Source of the DNA: Psilocybe azurescens
Taxonomy: Eukaryota > Basidiomycota > Agaricomycetes > Agaricales > Agrocybaceae
NCBI GenBank assembly: GCA_023853785.1
Contig: JAJIRX010000234.1
Coordinates: 1 to 49,786, forward strand
Reading direction: 5' to 3'
Length of the DNA stretch: 49,786 nt
Shown one piece after another: positions 32,870-44,590 of the stretch (position 1 is the first letter of the stretch; the number at the start of each line of letters is the position of its first letter). A model generated the notes under the pieces. The model worked only from the letters and a program-made list of their open reading frames with translations, ran no database searches and was not told the DNA's origin. A program made the position numbers and the translations under genes.

Positions 32870-33779
32870 GCCTGTGTGGGTATGTATCTGACTCAAAGTG
32901 CGTGGTTTGAACTTTCAGTTGAGTTGTTCCGAGAATCAATTTTTGGGGTTTCTTTCAGATTCGCATTGCCCCTATCCATGCACCCCCACACGTCCCTTTT
33001 CTCTCCTGCGCTTTTTCTCTCCACGCTTCTTATTCCATGTATTCGTTTACCTTCCACTTTTACCTTCCACTGTCTTCCATCATACAACTTCACTTTTACT
33101 CTCAACCCCACCAAAATATCCTACGCAGCAAAGCACCGTACTCTGAAGGTTACAAAGTGGGACCGGATTCGAAGCCATCGATCCATTGATCCATCCAGTC
33201 TCGCTCCCACCCATCATACTACGATCCTCCGCCTTGATTTAGCCCCAGAGACGATTGTTAAACGCATTCTTCATTGTCGATGTGGATTTTTACTTCTTGA
33301 CTCGTCCTTAAGTTGTCCTTCTTAGGATTTGCTTTTCACAGTGTGCCCTTTTCTTTTGTGTGGTTTTTATTTTTATTTTTTATCACGCCCCTCCTTTTAT
33401 TTTTACTACACGCAAGCCACGAGCCGCGAGTGATAATCCGAGTAGGTGCACCGGCCCCCTTCTGCGCTCCTCAAATCGGAGTCCGAGTCGAATACGGGGT
33501 TGACGCATCGCGTTTATTCTTTTTGCTCGCTGGCTTGTGATTTCTCCCCATGGATTCTAGTAACGGCAACCAAGAAATCATCGAAATAACTTAAACGGCC
33601 GCAATCCTTCCGACCCATCGATGTCCTGAGAACACCCTACCCCCAAGCGCTTGATGCGATAGCGGCACCCTCATCTTTATCATTATCATTATCATTATCC
33701 ATGAGGGTTTCCTGATTGGTCCTCTGGGCCCTATCCATTTTATCGTGGTTTCTCTAGTCCTCATCCAGGACGTGGCGCG
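32870..33779. other. Gene X 3' flank, no gene seen
   Basis: Pyrimidine-rich; aligns loosely with 16509-17779. A (TCATTA)n run lies at about 33676-33697. Confidence 0.5.
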
Positions 33780-33990
33780 TGGACGAATTGGCTCAAGGGG
33801 AATACGACGACGATATTATTAAAAAAATTCAATGCATGATAACGACACCCTACAACCACATCTTTACATACAGGCAGGAAACAGACGAAACAAGAAATGA
33901 AACAAACTTTATTTTTCGTACTGGTACTGGTACTGTAGATAAACATAATTTATACATGCATAGCTAGCATGAGATTAGGGTATCGAACAC
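33780..33990. repeat. Array 'tail' sequence, copy 3
   Basis: TTATTAAAAAAATTCAATGC then ATGATAACGAC, CAGGCAGG and ACTGTAGATAAA. Same block as 17780-18066 and 25060-25310, again just before a NACHT 3' end. Confidence 0.7.
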
Positions 33991-34486
33991 CTTTAGCTTT
34001 AATGTTCAATCAATGGATTTGAAAGAAAGAATGTATTTTTTTATTGATTGAATACTCGCGCGTGTGATACAAGTAAACTTGAGGCGACTTTGAAGAGAAG
34101 AAGAGAAGAGAGAACCAAGCGCATCAGCCTTCGACCAGCATCCTTCGGTCTGAATGGTGATCACTGATTTGAGGTCAGTGTTGTGTAGAAATGAATGTAC
34201 GGCCGAGTGTGTGGCATGTGTTTATAGTGTTAAATTTTGAAGTTTATGCGAAATATTAGATGGCCTCAGGGAGTTGTCTCCAGAGTGAATATTGAAGCCA
34301 TGTGCTCGTGTATGTGAATCACACGATTAAAGCGGAGGCTACTCTTCAGCTTATTGGCTTCAACGTCTATCCCGAACCTACGGTCTCAGCGATCAGTTTC
34401 GAAAGGATCAAATATCATTATGACTTTCCCAATATAGTGGTGCATTCTATGCCAGTGCATTTCCCTTGCACGTTAACACCACATCA
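33991..34486. other. NACHT-3 3' flank
   Basis: Aligns with 18067-18349. Conserved minus-strand peptide FGIDV then LKSSLRF occurs in both copies, so it may be a lost 3' exon of the NACHT gene. Confidence 0.4.
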
Positions 34487-37121
34487 TCATCCGAATATAC
34501 GTGTACGCGACAACTTTGTATCCCCACATGGCCGTTCAATTTTGGCCCACAGGCTTGTCGTTATTAGAAAGAATGGTCCATCTAGGTCATCGGCCGTGAA
34601 ACATTTAACAAAACGGGGAAACGTCTTGTCCGGGTTCATGATCTTGATTTTAAATGGATGAATGGACGGACTCGACCCGGAGAATTTCAGCAAATAGTTG
34701 TGGACCGCTCTAAACAAGGTCTGTACCCGATGGCGAATATTGCTTCCCGGTCTTCCTAGATTGAAGGTAAGATTCTGTTGGTTGAGGGAATTGACTAGTT
34801 CGGCCGAGTACCCAGCCTTCGACAATACGAAGGCAAAAGAATCCCAGATGAAATCCCACTGGTCGTCCGCATATGAGTCCGAAGAAAGGGACTTTGTCCG
34901 ATCCCAAGACCTGACTGCAAACTCCACCGCGAACACCGCAGCCGTGGTATACGTTAAGTCATCTACGACGTGAGGTCCTGCTCGTAACGGGTCATTTAGA
35001 AATTCCATCACAATCCGTAGATATGGGATATTAGTTATGGGATAAACATTGTCCAATGCAGGTTCTTGCCGCTCACTGTCACTGTCCACCTCGACTTGAT
35101 CGAATGATGCAGAAAAGAGGAAACCGGGCACATAAGCCGAGACATTGGGTGCTGATGAGGATGAAAGAACCCTAATTGTCTGTAAAGAGACTTCTGGATT
35201 ATATTCGAACATCCCGCCCCGGCACAGACGGCAGTCCAAAAAAGCCAGACAAGGGTTCATGGGCATCAATTCCAGGGAGTCGCGTAACTTTTGATCCAGG
35301 ACACCTCGATGATGGAGATAGAGCTCTTCCGTTTGCCTAAATTTCTTAATTTGGAGTCAGAATACGTTGATTCCAATATATTTTTAAAAAGTAGACAAAC
35401 CGATGTTCGCAAAAATTCTAGAAACGTTGCAGGGTCTCCATTCAAAAACGTGCCATATTTTAAAGGTTTATTCCTTGATACGAATGCATAAGGTCTCCAG
35501 TGCTGAATATAGGGCACCTCAAAAATTTTCTCCCGAAGAGTGGTGTTGTCATACAGAGGGCCCGCTAGTTGAAGATGACTGTTGAGTGACCGGTACGCAT
35601 GAGTTTGCAGCCATGTCGGTGTGTCGAGTGCTATATATGAAATAAACCAAAGTTCAGAAATAAATTTGTAAGAGAGCGATCAATGCTTACATTCAATGAC
35701 AGAAATACAGAAATAGGCAGCTTCCTCATGCCCTTTACGGGGATCAATTAAAAACTGACAAGACCGGGTTGGATCGACAAGGAAGTCAATGAACGAGGCA
35801 TGAAGAAATTTGATGGGCTTGTTGTTATCTGAGGCATCCACAACGGACAATACATCAATGAGGCGGAGCTGAACAGTGCCAGGGGTAAGTTGCATAAACT
35901 TCTCTAGTGCATAGACTCCCAGAGGGTCAATAGAATAAGGCTCATTATCGGTCAATATAATAGCCACCCCTAGAATTTTCAAGACTGCTTTGACATCTTC
36001 CACTTCAGAAAGGATATTGATATATAGAGCATCCAGTTGTGCGTATGGCCTGTCATCATTGACCGGAAGGAGGCCTTGAACAACTTTGAGGCGATCGAGC
36101 GGATTATGTCGAGGAGAGGACACATATCTAATAACCGTGGCTGCGTAGATAAATTGACCTGATGATTTGGCGACCAATTTTGCGATGTCTTCATCCGATG
36201 GCCATGAATCCGGAAGATGGGCGTGCATGATGTGCGTCTTCCGTATGTCACGAAACGAGTCTGTCAAAAATAGTCTAATATCCTCATACGCCTGTTCGGT
36301 ACCATCAAGTATGAGCTCAAATTTCAGATCGTTCAGAGGGGCAACAGAGAATGATGTTTTGAGATGATGTTCTGGCCGGCTGACGAAAAGAAACCTGAAT
36401 GGATGAGTCGAACAATGACACTGGAGTGCATTTGAGATGGTATGCAAAATAGTGTTCTGAACGTCAACGCCTTTGCATTCGTCCAGACCATCTATGATGA
36501 TAAGGTTGGGAAGCGGTGTCCCAGATGTGAAGCTGTCGCCGGAAAGCTGAAGAAGAGGATTGAAGAACAATGTGCGAAATTGTGTTTCAAAGTTGAGCTG
36601 AAAGATAGCCGGATTGTTATTGATAACTGCTTGACTATTGGCCGAGATTCACGAATATTTAACCATAATTGGTAAGCCAACGTTCGCGACGAAAGCCTTT
36701 TCGTTGTTTCGCCTGGAATCCGACCTAGAGAAAAAGAAACTGGCGAGAAGGATATTCTTTGCGGCGCATAGTTCTGCAAAGGTCTGGGCGATCGCCGATT
36801 TCCCTGCACCTGCCGGACCATACAGCCAAAGCACCAAGTTATCCCATCCAAACTCCCCAATAAACCAATCCATGAGCTTCTGAAGGATGGCGGTACGAGT
36901 GTTTGGGTGGCATTTGGGAGGATCGAATCGCTCGCCTGAGTTATGGAGTGCCCCGGAGATGATGCTTCCAGCAATTGTTTAATGGCTGTATTCATGCATT
37001 GATTGTTTGTGAGAATAATTGACAGAGAGTGAGGGGGCCACATACCTTCAGACGATTGAGCATAATGGTACTCGGTAAATGTTCCTCCATTTATCGAGAA
37101 ATTATTCGAATATTCGAACAT
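34487..37121 (-). pseudogene. NACHT-3: full-length NACHT NLR-like pseudogene
   Basis: The start at 37121 reads MFEYSNNFSINGGTFTEYHY; intron from about 37045 to about 36982. AIKQLLEASS is followed by a 2-nt length change near 36955. The next frame gives MDWFIGEFGWDNLVLWLY with Walker A GPAGAGKSAIAQ and FAELCAAKNILLASFFF. An extra A near 36686 and a 1-nt loss near 36630 shift it again. Then a clean 296-codon frame (35680-36570) has Walker B LIIIDGLDECKG, FRFLFVSRPEHHLKTSF, AAYFCISVIEC. After an intron (35630-35695) come LDTPTWLQTHAYRSLNSHL and LREKIFEVPYIQHW. A 260-codon C-terminal frame (34487-35269) follows with GFLFSASFDQVEVDSDS, NIPYLRIVMEFLNDPL and HRVQTLFRAVHNYLLKF. The C-terminal region is of unknown fold. 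Most complete of the copies but still at least three indels from intact. Confidence 0.87.
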
Positions 37122-37653
37122 CGTACAAGCAACTGATATCCGTTATAACTGAGCGTGGAGGACGGTGGTGTGTCTCTCAGATCTTGGTCGAGAGGACAAG
37201 AAAGTTTGGTTGATGAGCCTGGAGGGGAAGTGGAGTCAAATACGATGAGAACACATGGAAAGGTGTGCATGAGGCCTGCCATACTCGAAAACAACACGAC
37301 ATTTTTATTTACATGCACAGCTTCCTTGTTATTTTAGGATAAAAGCTGACGCTGCTTACCTGTTAATCGGAGCCCAGAAATTCTTTATCGCAGCTTCATT
37401 TTTGAAGGCGACGAGTTCTGTCTTGCTTTATTCTCAATAACCAGTGTGAAGTGTAGTATAGTTCCTCGTAAGCAGTACCAACTGGTATTTACATAGGCGG
37501 CTTCCCTCTGTCTTGCCTCATGACATATCTATCACACAGGTCATGCAGTCAACTTGTATTTGGAATTGATGGATATACCTAATATATGAAAGAGAACCTA
37601 CCGTTTTGTATGTACATATTTATTCTGTTCCTAACACTGCAGGCATTGGCTTA
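37122..37653. other. NACHT-3 upstream region
   Basis: Unlike NACHT-1 and NACHT-2, no SEC61 copy follows. Homology to the other upstream regions fades, so this is the right edge of the duplicated array. Confidence 0.5.
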
Positions 37654-37862
37654 TGTACCGTGACGGTACATCGTGATTATGTATATTGTAAATATAACTT
37701 ACACTATACCTGGTTTGTAATTCATCTGGAACCGGCACGTTACAGTGTAAGTTAAAGATCACAATGTAACTAACAAGTGACCACGAGTTATAACTGTGCG
37801 GTATATTTATTGTTTATTTTTACTATATACCGACACGATACAGTGTAAAATCATGTTTCCAA
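37654..37862. mobile_element. MITE-like palindromic element, copy 1
   Basis: Starts with TGTACCGTGACGGTACA (7-bp arms), contains GTATATTGTAAATATA (37681) and inverted arms AACTTACACT (37696-37705) / AGTGTAAGTT (37744-37753), and ends near CAGTGTAAAATCATG. A related sequence lies at 43983-44110. Confidence 0.4.
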
Positions 37863-39680
37863 ATTGAGTAGAAAACTATTAACTTAATGAGAATACTGAT
37901 GATTAATTTATGGAAAGAAATAATTTAGTCATTGTTTTTCGACAATGGAACGTGCCGAGTTCCAACACCTGAAGAAAAAGCCGTGGCGTCACAAACACTT
38001 TAACGATCTACGCATTGTGAAATGCATAGATCGCTAACATATGGAAAGCGAGACTGTCAAGCCTCTAAAGCCGTTGCCAAACATCATCGGGTTGTCAAGC
38101 CGAGCATTCTTGGCGACGACTTGGCAAGCAAAGACCTTCGACACCGGTACCTGCCTAGTACAGAGCCATTCAGTATTTTATTGTAGATGCTATATACCCG
38201 AATCACCCGATACAAAGTCAATAAATAATTTTGGCACAAATAGCATATACCGTGAGTAGCTTTATGCAAGCATTGAAGCAACATAACGACTCTACAGTTT
38301 GTGCGTCGTTGAAGCCAGTTAAGCCCCACGGCGACGGGCGGGCCGGTCCAGGTGCTTGCCGGACTTGTCTTGAAACAAATTTTGACTCTCATTCAACTGT
38401 AGACGGTGCATTGCTCACAAAGCACGCAGTATATAGATCTCAGAGAATCATTAATACTATTTTATAATTCCTTGCTTGAGCCCAACAAATGGTACACATA
38501 TAGTATAGTCTACCAGTCATCTGGCCCCTTGTCTTCATATTCCTCCTCTGTAAATTCTATGGGGAGTAATGGTGAACTGCTATGTCTGAGTGCAGGATTC
38601 AGTTTCAATCGGCTGGTGTGCAATGGGGGCGTTCAAATATCCGGGCTTGAATTTAAATGTGGCCTGTAAATCAATATTACAAAGCTAAATACTAGGCCAG
38701 AGCCAGAATATCAGTGGTCTTTCAATAATGCAGACCCGGCTTACCTTGCCTATTAATTGTGCCATTGGAAATTCTGAGACTGTGCATGTAAAAATGAGGC
38801 TTCATTTGCTGATGGCGAGTATACCTCTTCACATATTACAAGCCTGTATACGCAGCTCACAGCTCAGTCGCACCAAGCAGTATAGCCATAGACAAGATAG
38901 ATAGATATGAGACCCAGAAAGAAACACAAACAGAAGCACAAAGAAGTTGAATAATTGGCAGATACAATATCAAGAAAAGAAAACAAGAAGAGAGAAAGTT
39001 ACTAAGGGAAGACCTGCCAGTGCTAAGCATTTTACTCTACTTGATAATTCACAATTTATAACACTCATTGTGACTATTAACTAAATAGGCGGCAGTGTGG
39101 TGAATAAGTTCAAAGACTTAGGAACATGCAGCCCACAGTGATTGACATCACATGGTATATCTCAGGTTTACAGTTTACTTATGGTGGAAAATATGTGGAC
39201 CAGTGGTTAATGCTACACAGCCATTGTCAGCCAATGATACACTGACAAGACAAGAAATAAACAGAGAATGCGATATATGCTTAGAATAAGACAACCCCAA
39301 TCATGCAGTGTTATTCATGTCTTGTCAATGTGGTGCTATTCAGGCCGTGTTGAAGCCTTCTTAAAAATCCTGGTCCTAACCACAGTTAAGCCAGCAACGT
39401 CTATTAATGTTCCAGATGGTAGAAACAAGCACATATGAGCTACTTCCAATCTTGCTCATAGCAAGGCTAGCACTTACTGTCGACTTGGCGAGGTTTGAAC
39501 CAATGACGGCACCAAGACGGTGCCCAGTCAAGTTCAACAATAGAAGAGAGCTTTTGGGGTCCTGACAACCACCTTGAAATAACAAATGTCCGGCATAGCA
39601 TCCTGGACACTGTTTGGCAACAGCTTTAGAAGCTTGACAGTCTCGCTTTCCATACTAACATGCTTGAATGCTACCCATCA
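37863..39680. other. AT-rich, no gene recognised
   Basis: Short ORFs (for example 38041-38259 and 39376-39585) show no motif or duplicate. One strong hairpin is listed separately. Confidence 0.4.
38004..38033. repeat. Hairpin, 13-bp arms, 4-nt loop
   Basis: CGATCTACGCATT / AATGCATAGATCG with one mismatch, loop GTGA. The core ACGCATTGTGA recurs near 39744. Confidence 0.75.
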
Positions 39681-39730
39681 TGAAAGTGTTCTTTGTTAAC
39701 ATGTTTAAACATTAACAAAGAACACCTTCA
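39681..39730. repeat. Near-perfect 50-nt palindrome
   Basis: TGAAAGTGTTCTTTGTTAA, a 12-nt centre (CATGTTTAAACA), then its complement with one mismatch. A smaller inverted repeat, TCACAATGC...GCATTGTGA, follows at once. Confidence 0.85.
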
Positions 39731-39811
39731 CAATGCATGATTTACGCATTGTGAATGCATTCATGCATTCAAACAGTTGGATGGTGCAGTGTTTTCAAGT
39801 ACACTGGTAGT

Positions 39812-41025
39812 TTTAATTAACTGTCCTTGCTCTCCCACCGTCTCACATTTTCAGTCACACATGATGTTAGTTTTGTGATTAAACACTTTGTTTCTAATGT
39901 TCTACACTTGATATTTGGACTTGTACAAATGGACACTTAGTTAGAATTTGCTCTTTTCGGTGTTTTTGCACACTGTTCTGTTAATAACTTTTGTAGAGTA
40001 AAGTTATTCAAATTCTGATCACTGATCCGGAATCCCCTCGTTGAGACGGTTCCGGTGATATATAATTTGTCACGTAGTTATAGGTTTGGTGTTTTGACGC
40101 AATATTGTGGACACCTATAGTCATGCCTCGCCATTTTTAGACACTTAGCCATGTAAAAGACCAGTATTCCTACTATGTCTGAGGAAACAAAGACACTAGA
40201 ACAAGATTTGGAGTCTACAGAAGCAATTTACTATTTTCACTCATACTTGTCATTGTTGCGCATTTGAGATTTGACTCTATTGTTACTCATCAGTATAGCT
40301 ACTGATTTGTGCATTATTGTCTATTTCTAACACATGATACATCGGAGATCACCGATTTACCTTATTTGGTAATCACACAACTGAGCAATGGGGCATGGCC
40401 TAAGTGTGCGCTCAAGGATGCGCTTATGTGCGTTCTCAAGCAATCTAACCTACACTAACCCCCTGGCTCATAATGAGCCTTACTTTAAATCTCCATATAT
40501 CTTACAAATAGACCTCTAGATATACAAGTTTGTTGCTCTCTATATTTCAAGCACTAGTAGATACAATAGCACAGAGTGGTGTACATCTACACTCATGCAT
40601 CTTACCACCACATCTGCTTGTTGCAATAATAAAAGATTCAAAAAAATACACTAACCACTTAACATAACCAGCCATGCTAACCCTCTAACCCAACCGAGAA
40701 TGTGCTACTGCATTGAGAAATGGATACCTAAGTCCTAGCTCTAAGCTCCTAACCCTAACTATCTAACAATGTTTAACATAGCTAAAAGCAGTATTACAAA
40801 ATAATTATGGAAATTGGGAAATTACTCTATGTATAATAATTTTTTTAAAAATACACTGAACACAAATTGAACCATTGAGCACAAAACGAATAATTTGCAT
40901 CCTTGACCACTCTACCAAACCAACATTTGTTGTTAGCAATCATAAGCAATTTTGTATCTTTAAATTATACATATTTCCTTTTAAGGAATGTGAGACGGTG
41001 GGAGAGGAACACCAGTTGTTTTAAT
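39812..41025. mobile_element. Candidate non-autonomous DNA element with inverted repeats
   Basis: ctctcccaccgtctcacatt at 39830-39849 is repeated in exact reverse complement at 40987-41006, with looser inverted similarity continuing outward (AACTG...). The 1.1 kb between has no coding content. Ends and target duplication are not resolved. Confidence 0.45.
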
Positions 41026-43200
41026 TATGTATATAACTTTAAATTTTCTTCCAATTGTGAAACATGGGATGCAAGTTGATCATGAATTTGAAGTGTGATA
41101 ACCATGGCCAATGATATGTACTATATGGAAGCCCTATCATGATGCATACAAGAAAATGTAGGAACAATTGATCTATTGAATGAATATGTTTCCAGACTTA
41201 AACTTGAGAGGTTCAGGGCAGCAGAACCCTGACTGGGAGCCAACGCTGGAGATTGTGAACTTGATTGCAACAATGATGATCCTTTTGCCAAACCAGAGCC
41301 TGGTCACAACACATGGACATAATTGCTGTGTGCTACCACTTAGCAGGACAACTCATTTTCACTATTTGGTAATGGTAATTCTTATTAGATCACTCTGTAA
41401 CTCACTCTATAACTATACTTTTACAGCTAACTGCAAAATGGTAGGCCGTTTCCATTTTTTTGGTGTCCACCTCTGTTTGGCAAGAGCCTTGTCCAAACAA
41501 CCAAATTTGGATGTTGTGCATCTGAGTCATCCAACCTGGCTGATTTTCAAGCATGCAATTGGCAGCTGCCACAGCAATATCTTAAAGGTGAAGGGGTGGC
41601 ACTGGCATAGGGCCTACACCAAGGAGGGAATCCTGCCATTCTCACACCACTTTTAAGGGGCTGGGGGTAGTGGTAATAAGAATTTTAGTAATTTGAGTTA
41701 GATTTACTAATAAGGGTGGACTGACATGAGCAACACTGTGCACCTGATATATACCACCATAGACTCAGGGTCAATGTTCCGGCCTTTCAGTGAGGAGGGT
41801 GATAAGCACCATTCAACAAATAGAGCTTAAAACTGTTGATTTCAATGTAGGATTAATGTGAAGTGTTATCGTTGACGTTTGATTCTACTTAGTCATGGGT
41901 GCAGGGTCAGTACTCGTTACCAAATCCAGTGAAAGGGTGTAAACCATTCTGAGCTTACAATTCATAGTGAGACACAGAGGCCCTTATTTTTGTGATTGTT
42001 ATCTGTAATAAGCTAGTATATTATACTAGTAAAGGGTAGGAGATCCACCAGACTATTAGGCTTTGAGGCTTCCACTTCCTAGTGGGCCAACAAGCATAGT
42101 AAATCTTACAAACTAACTAAGGGGTAGTGTGGGCTATTAATCAGTGCTACGAATCAAAGACTACCTTTATTTTCCTACACAGCTATCAAAGAAACCCTAA
42201 TCGAGTGCTCAAGGTGATCACCTGCACCATTGATCATGCTATTAGTCCCATGCAAGGAAGAACTCCTAAGAAGTGACCTTGGCTCTTACAAGGGGTAACA
42301 CCCATCAGTCTCTTACCAAGCAATCACCAAGTGATGGAAACCTTATTAATTAGCAAAAGCAATCACTGTGTCCAGGCCTCACAAAGGCTGTTCACTAAAT
42401 TAGGTGATCAACTGCTCAGGGATCAGACATCACTGCACCACACGGGGGATTGCCCCATGGACCAAATGTATTGGCAATTGAAATCTTGTGTACAACTCAG
42501 CATATGGCAGTCTATTAGATCCGACTATAAAAACTTGTAATTTGCAATGCAGCCAACGTGAGTGAGGGATCGCCCAGTCAGTGGTTGCCACATGATACTA
42601 GAGGTAACTTGTCTCATGATAAGGGCACCTGCTGTTCCAGGAGGTCCTAAACCAATACCAACTGTGCTTGGAAACCTTGGTAGAGTTTCCTTGGAAATAT
42701 ACCCCTAAGCAATCTAGTTCTGATATGCCTTAGCCACAAGCCATCTGATAAAATAAGTTGGGTGATCACTACCCAAGGGGCACTGCCGCATGGACAACAA
42801 TGTTATCTTCAAATAAGTGCTGTAGCCCAGGCAAACTAGTACTTTCCACTATTATAATTGGTGCAGCAAAGGCTAGGCAGCATGTGGCCCATTTCCTTCC
42901 TTTTCTCTTAGTCTCTTTCAATTATCACAAGCCAAAGTATCTATTTATTCTATAAAAACAGCCCTGTATCTTAGAATAGGAACCAAGTAATCTACACCCC
43001 AGATTTGATATCAGAATTTACTCTGAATAAGAATTCCAGTGTTAATACTTTGAGGACTAGTGATTTGTGTGATAAGAGATCAAACACTACAGTTCACCTT
43101 AAGCAATTAGGCACTACCTGGTTTCATGAGTGATTGCCATTGTTATATTCAATGTCAGGTCTATTAGACTTGATAAGCAGGCTTTATAAGTCATCCGTGG
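41026..43200. other. Repeat-rich, one unrecognised ORF
   Basis: A 158-codon plus ORF (41180-41656) has no recognised motif; I cannot say it is a gene. From 42200 onward the palindromic core GGTGATCACC and variants recur (for example 42212-42223, 42757, 43501), suggesting an old dispersed satellite. Confidence 0.3.
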
Positions 43201-43433
43201 ACTGCTCTGGGGATTTTTAAGTACAGGTTGGAACCCTATATGGCTAGCGATTGCTCATAGTAACTAGGGACAACTGTCAGAGAACTCCAACTGTTCAGGA
43301 CGTTGCCTATAGTAAGACTGCCCTGGAAATTGTTAAGTACAGGTGGGAACCCTATAAAGGCTTGTGATCACTCATAGTAACTAGGGATGACTGTCAGAGA
43401 AATCCAACTGTTTCAGGATGTTGCCTATAGTAA
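43201..43433. repeat. 116-bp direct tandem duplication
   Basis: Units 43201-43316 and 43317-43433 share ACTGC(T/C)CTGG, TTAAGTACAGGT(T/G)GGAAC, CTCATAGTAACTAGGGA and GTTGCCTATAGTAA, with about 10-15% differences. Confidence 0.85.
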
Positions 43434-43982
43434 AATAAGGACTGTGGACTAGTGTGCCCAGTTGCTTATAGGAACTAAGGATCTACTATGTGTTAATATG
43501 GGTGATCGCTTATAGTGTTTGATAGTTTGAGTTTGGGTTTTATAAAGAGATCTGTTAAGTGTCCCATGTACACTCGCCCCAAAAGTGATCCCCTTGATAT
43601 TGGTGGTCACCCTCACATAGAGAGATCACCCTTACTATTTCAGTGCCTTGTGTGTACTCGCCTGTCTAAGAGAGTTCTCTAGCTACTAGTGATCACCCAA
43701 GAGCGATCATCTAAATCTGTACTCTGCTGAACTAGTTATTGTAATAAGCCTTAAAAGCTTACCCTCCCAGATTTAACTGATCAATATTAATATTTGATTG
43801 GGTGTTGTGTATTGGGCAATTACAAAGGCACCCCACACTTAACATATCACTGGCTATTTAGACAAAGCCCTTACCAAACAGAAGCAGACACCAAAAAAAT
43901 GGAAACAGCCTACCATGTTGCAGTTAGCTGTAACACTGATAGCATATTGTATCTGTCTTGGCTTAGTAATTTACCAAATACC
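43434..43982. other. AT-rich, no gene seen
   Basis: More GATCACC-type motifs (43603-43690); an 81-codon ORF at 43794 is unsupported. Confidence 0.35.
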
Positions 43983-44110
43983 AGGGCAGTATATTGTAAA
44001 TATACCAATCATGGTACATGTAAGTTATATTTACACTGAATTGGTCAATTTAACTACACTGTACCTGATCATTATATGAGCCAATGCTTGCAGTGTAAAA
44101 TGATGCATCA
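43983..44110. mobile_element. MITE-like element, copy 2
   Basis: Shares GTATATTGTAAATATA (43989-44004) and GCAGTGTAAAATGATG (44090-44105) with copy 1 at 37.7 kb, in the same orientation. Confidence 0.35.
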
Positions 44111-44291
44111 TTTCTGTGGGAGTCCTATTGGACCCTCTTCTATGATCCCATAGATGTTTGTTAGTTGTGTCCCAGATACATAATGAAAAATTCTGAATAT
44201 TTAACAAGCCACCGTAGTACAGCAAGGTGCAGCTTGTATATATACAAAGCACAGCAGCTGCACACTTCCTGCTGCTTCATTCTATGCGGAA

Positions 44292-44590
44292 TTACACAGT
44301 ACACAAATGTGCAGCTTCCTCATGTTTTTTTCTGCAGTCAATAGCAAAGTGTGGAGACTGCACTAAATAGAAAAGAAAGTCAGTGAAAGACATGTGCAAA
44401 AATTTGATTGGTTCCCAGTTATTTGAGATATCAACAACCGATGGGATATTGATAAGGATGAGCTGAATAACACCTGTGCTTATTTGCATCAATTTCACCA
44501 GATTTTCAATGCTCAGACATTCAATGGAATCATCCCTATCATTGTCATATACTAAAGTCAATCCTGATACTTGCAATACATCAGGGGGAA
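44292..44590 (-). pseudogene. NACHT-4: isolated fragment of a NACHT gene
   Basis: One frame reads VLQVSGLTLVYDNDRD, LVKLMQISTGVIQLILINI, then FLHMSFTDFLFYLVQSPHF and KKHEEAAHLC. It matches the NACHT-3 segment FMQLTPGTVQLRLIDVL ... FLHASFIDFLVDPTRS ... GHEEAAYFC. It corresponds to a single internal exon; both flanks are missing. It is more diverged than copies 1-3, so it is older or from another paralogue. Confidence 0.75.

Noticed and set aside
40670..40770. Telomere-like CTAACCCT strings
   Set aside because: Only isolated units, not an array.
41180..41656. 158-codon plus-strand ORF
   Set aside because: Not recognised, no duplicate, low-complexity surroundings. Could be a transposon relic but I cannot support it as a gene.
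37863..44290. A hidden autonomous transposase
   Set aside because: I looked for DDE, RNase H-fold, helicase and RT motifs in all frames and saw none.
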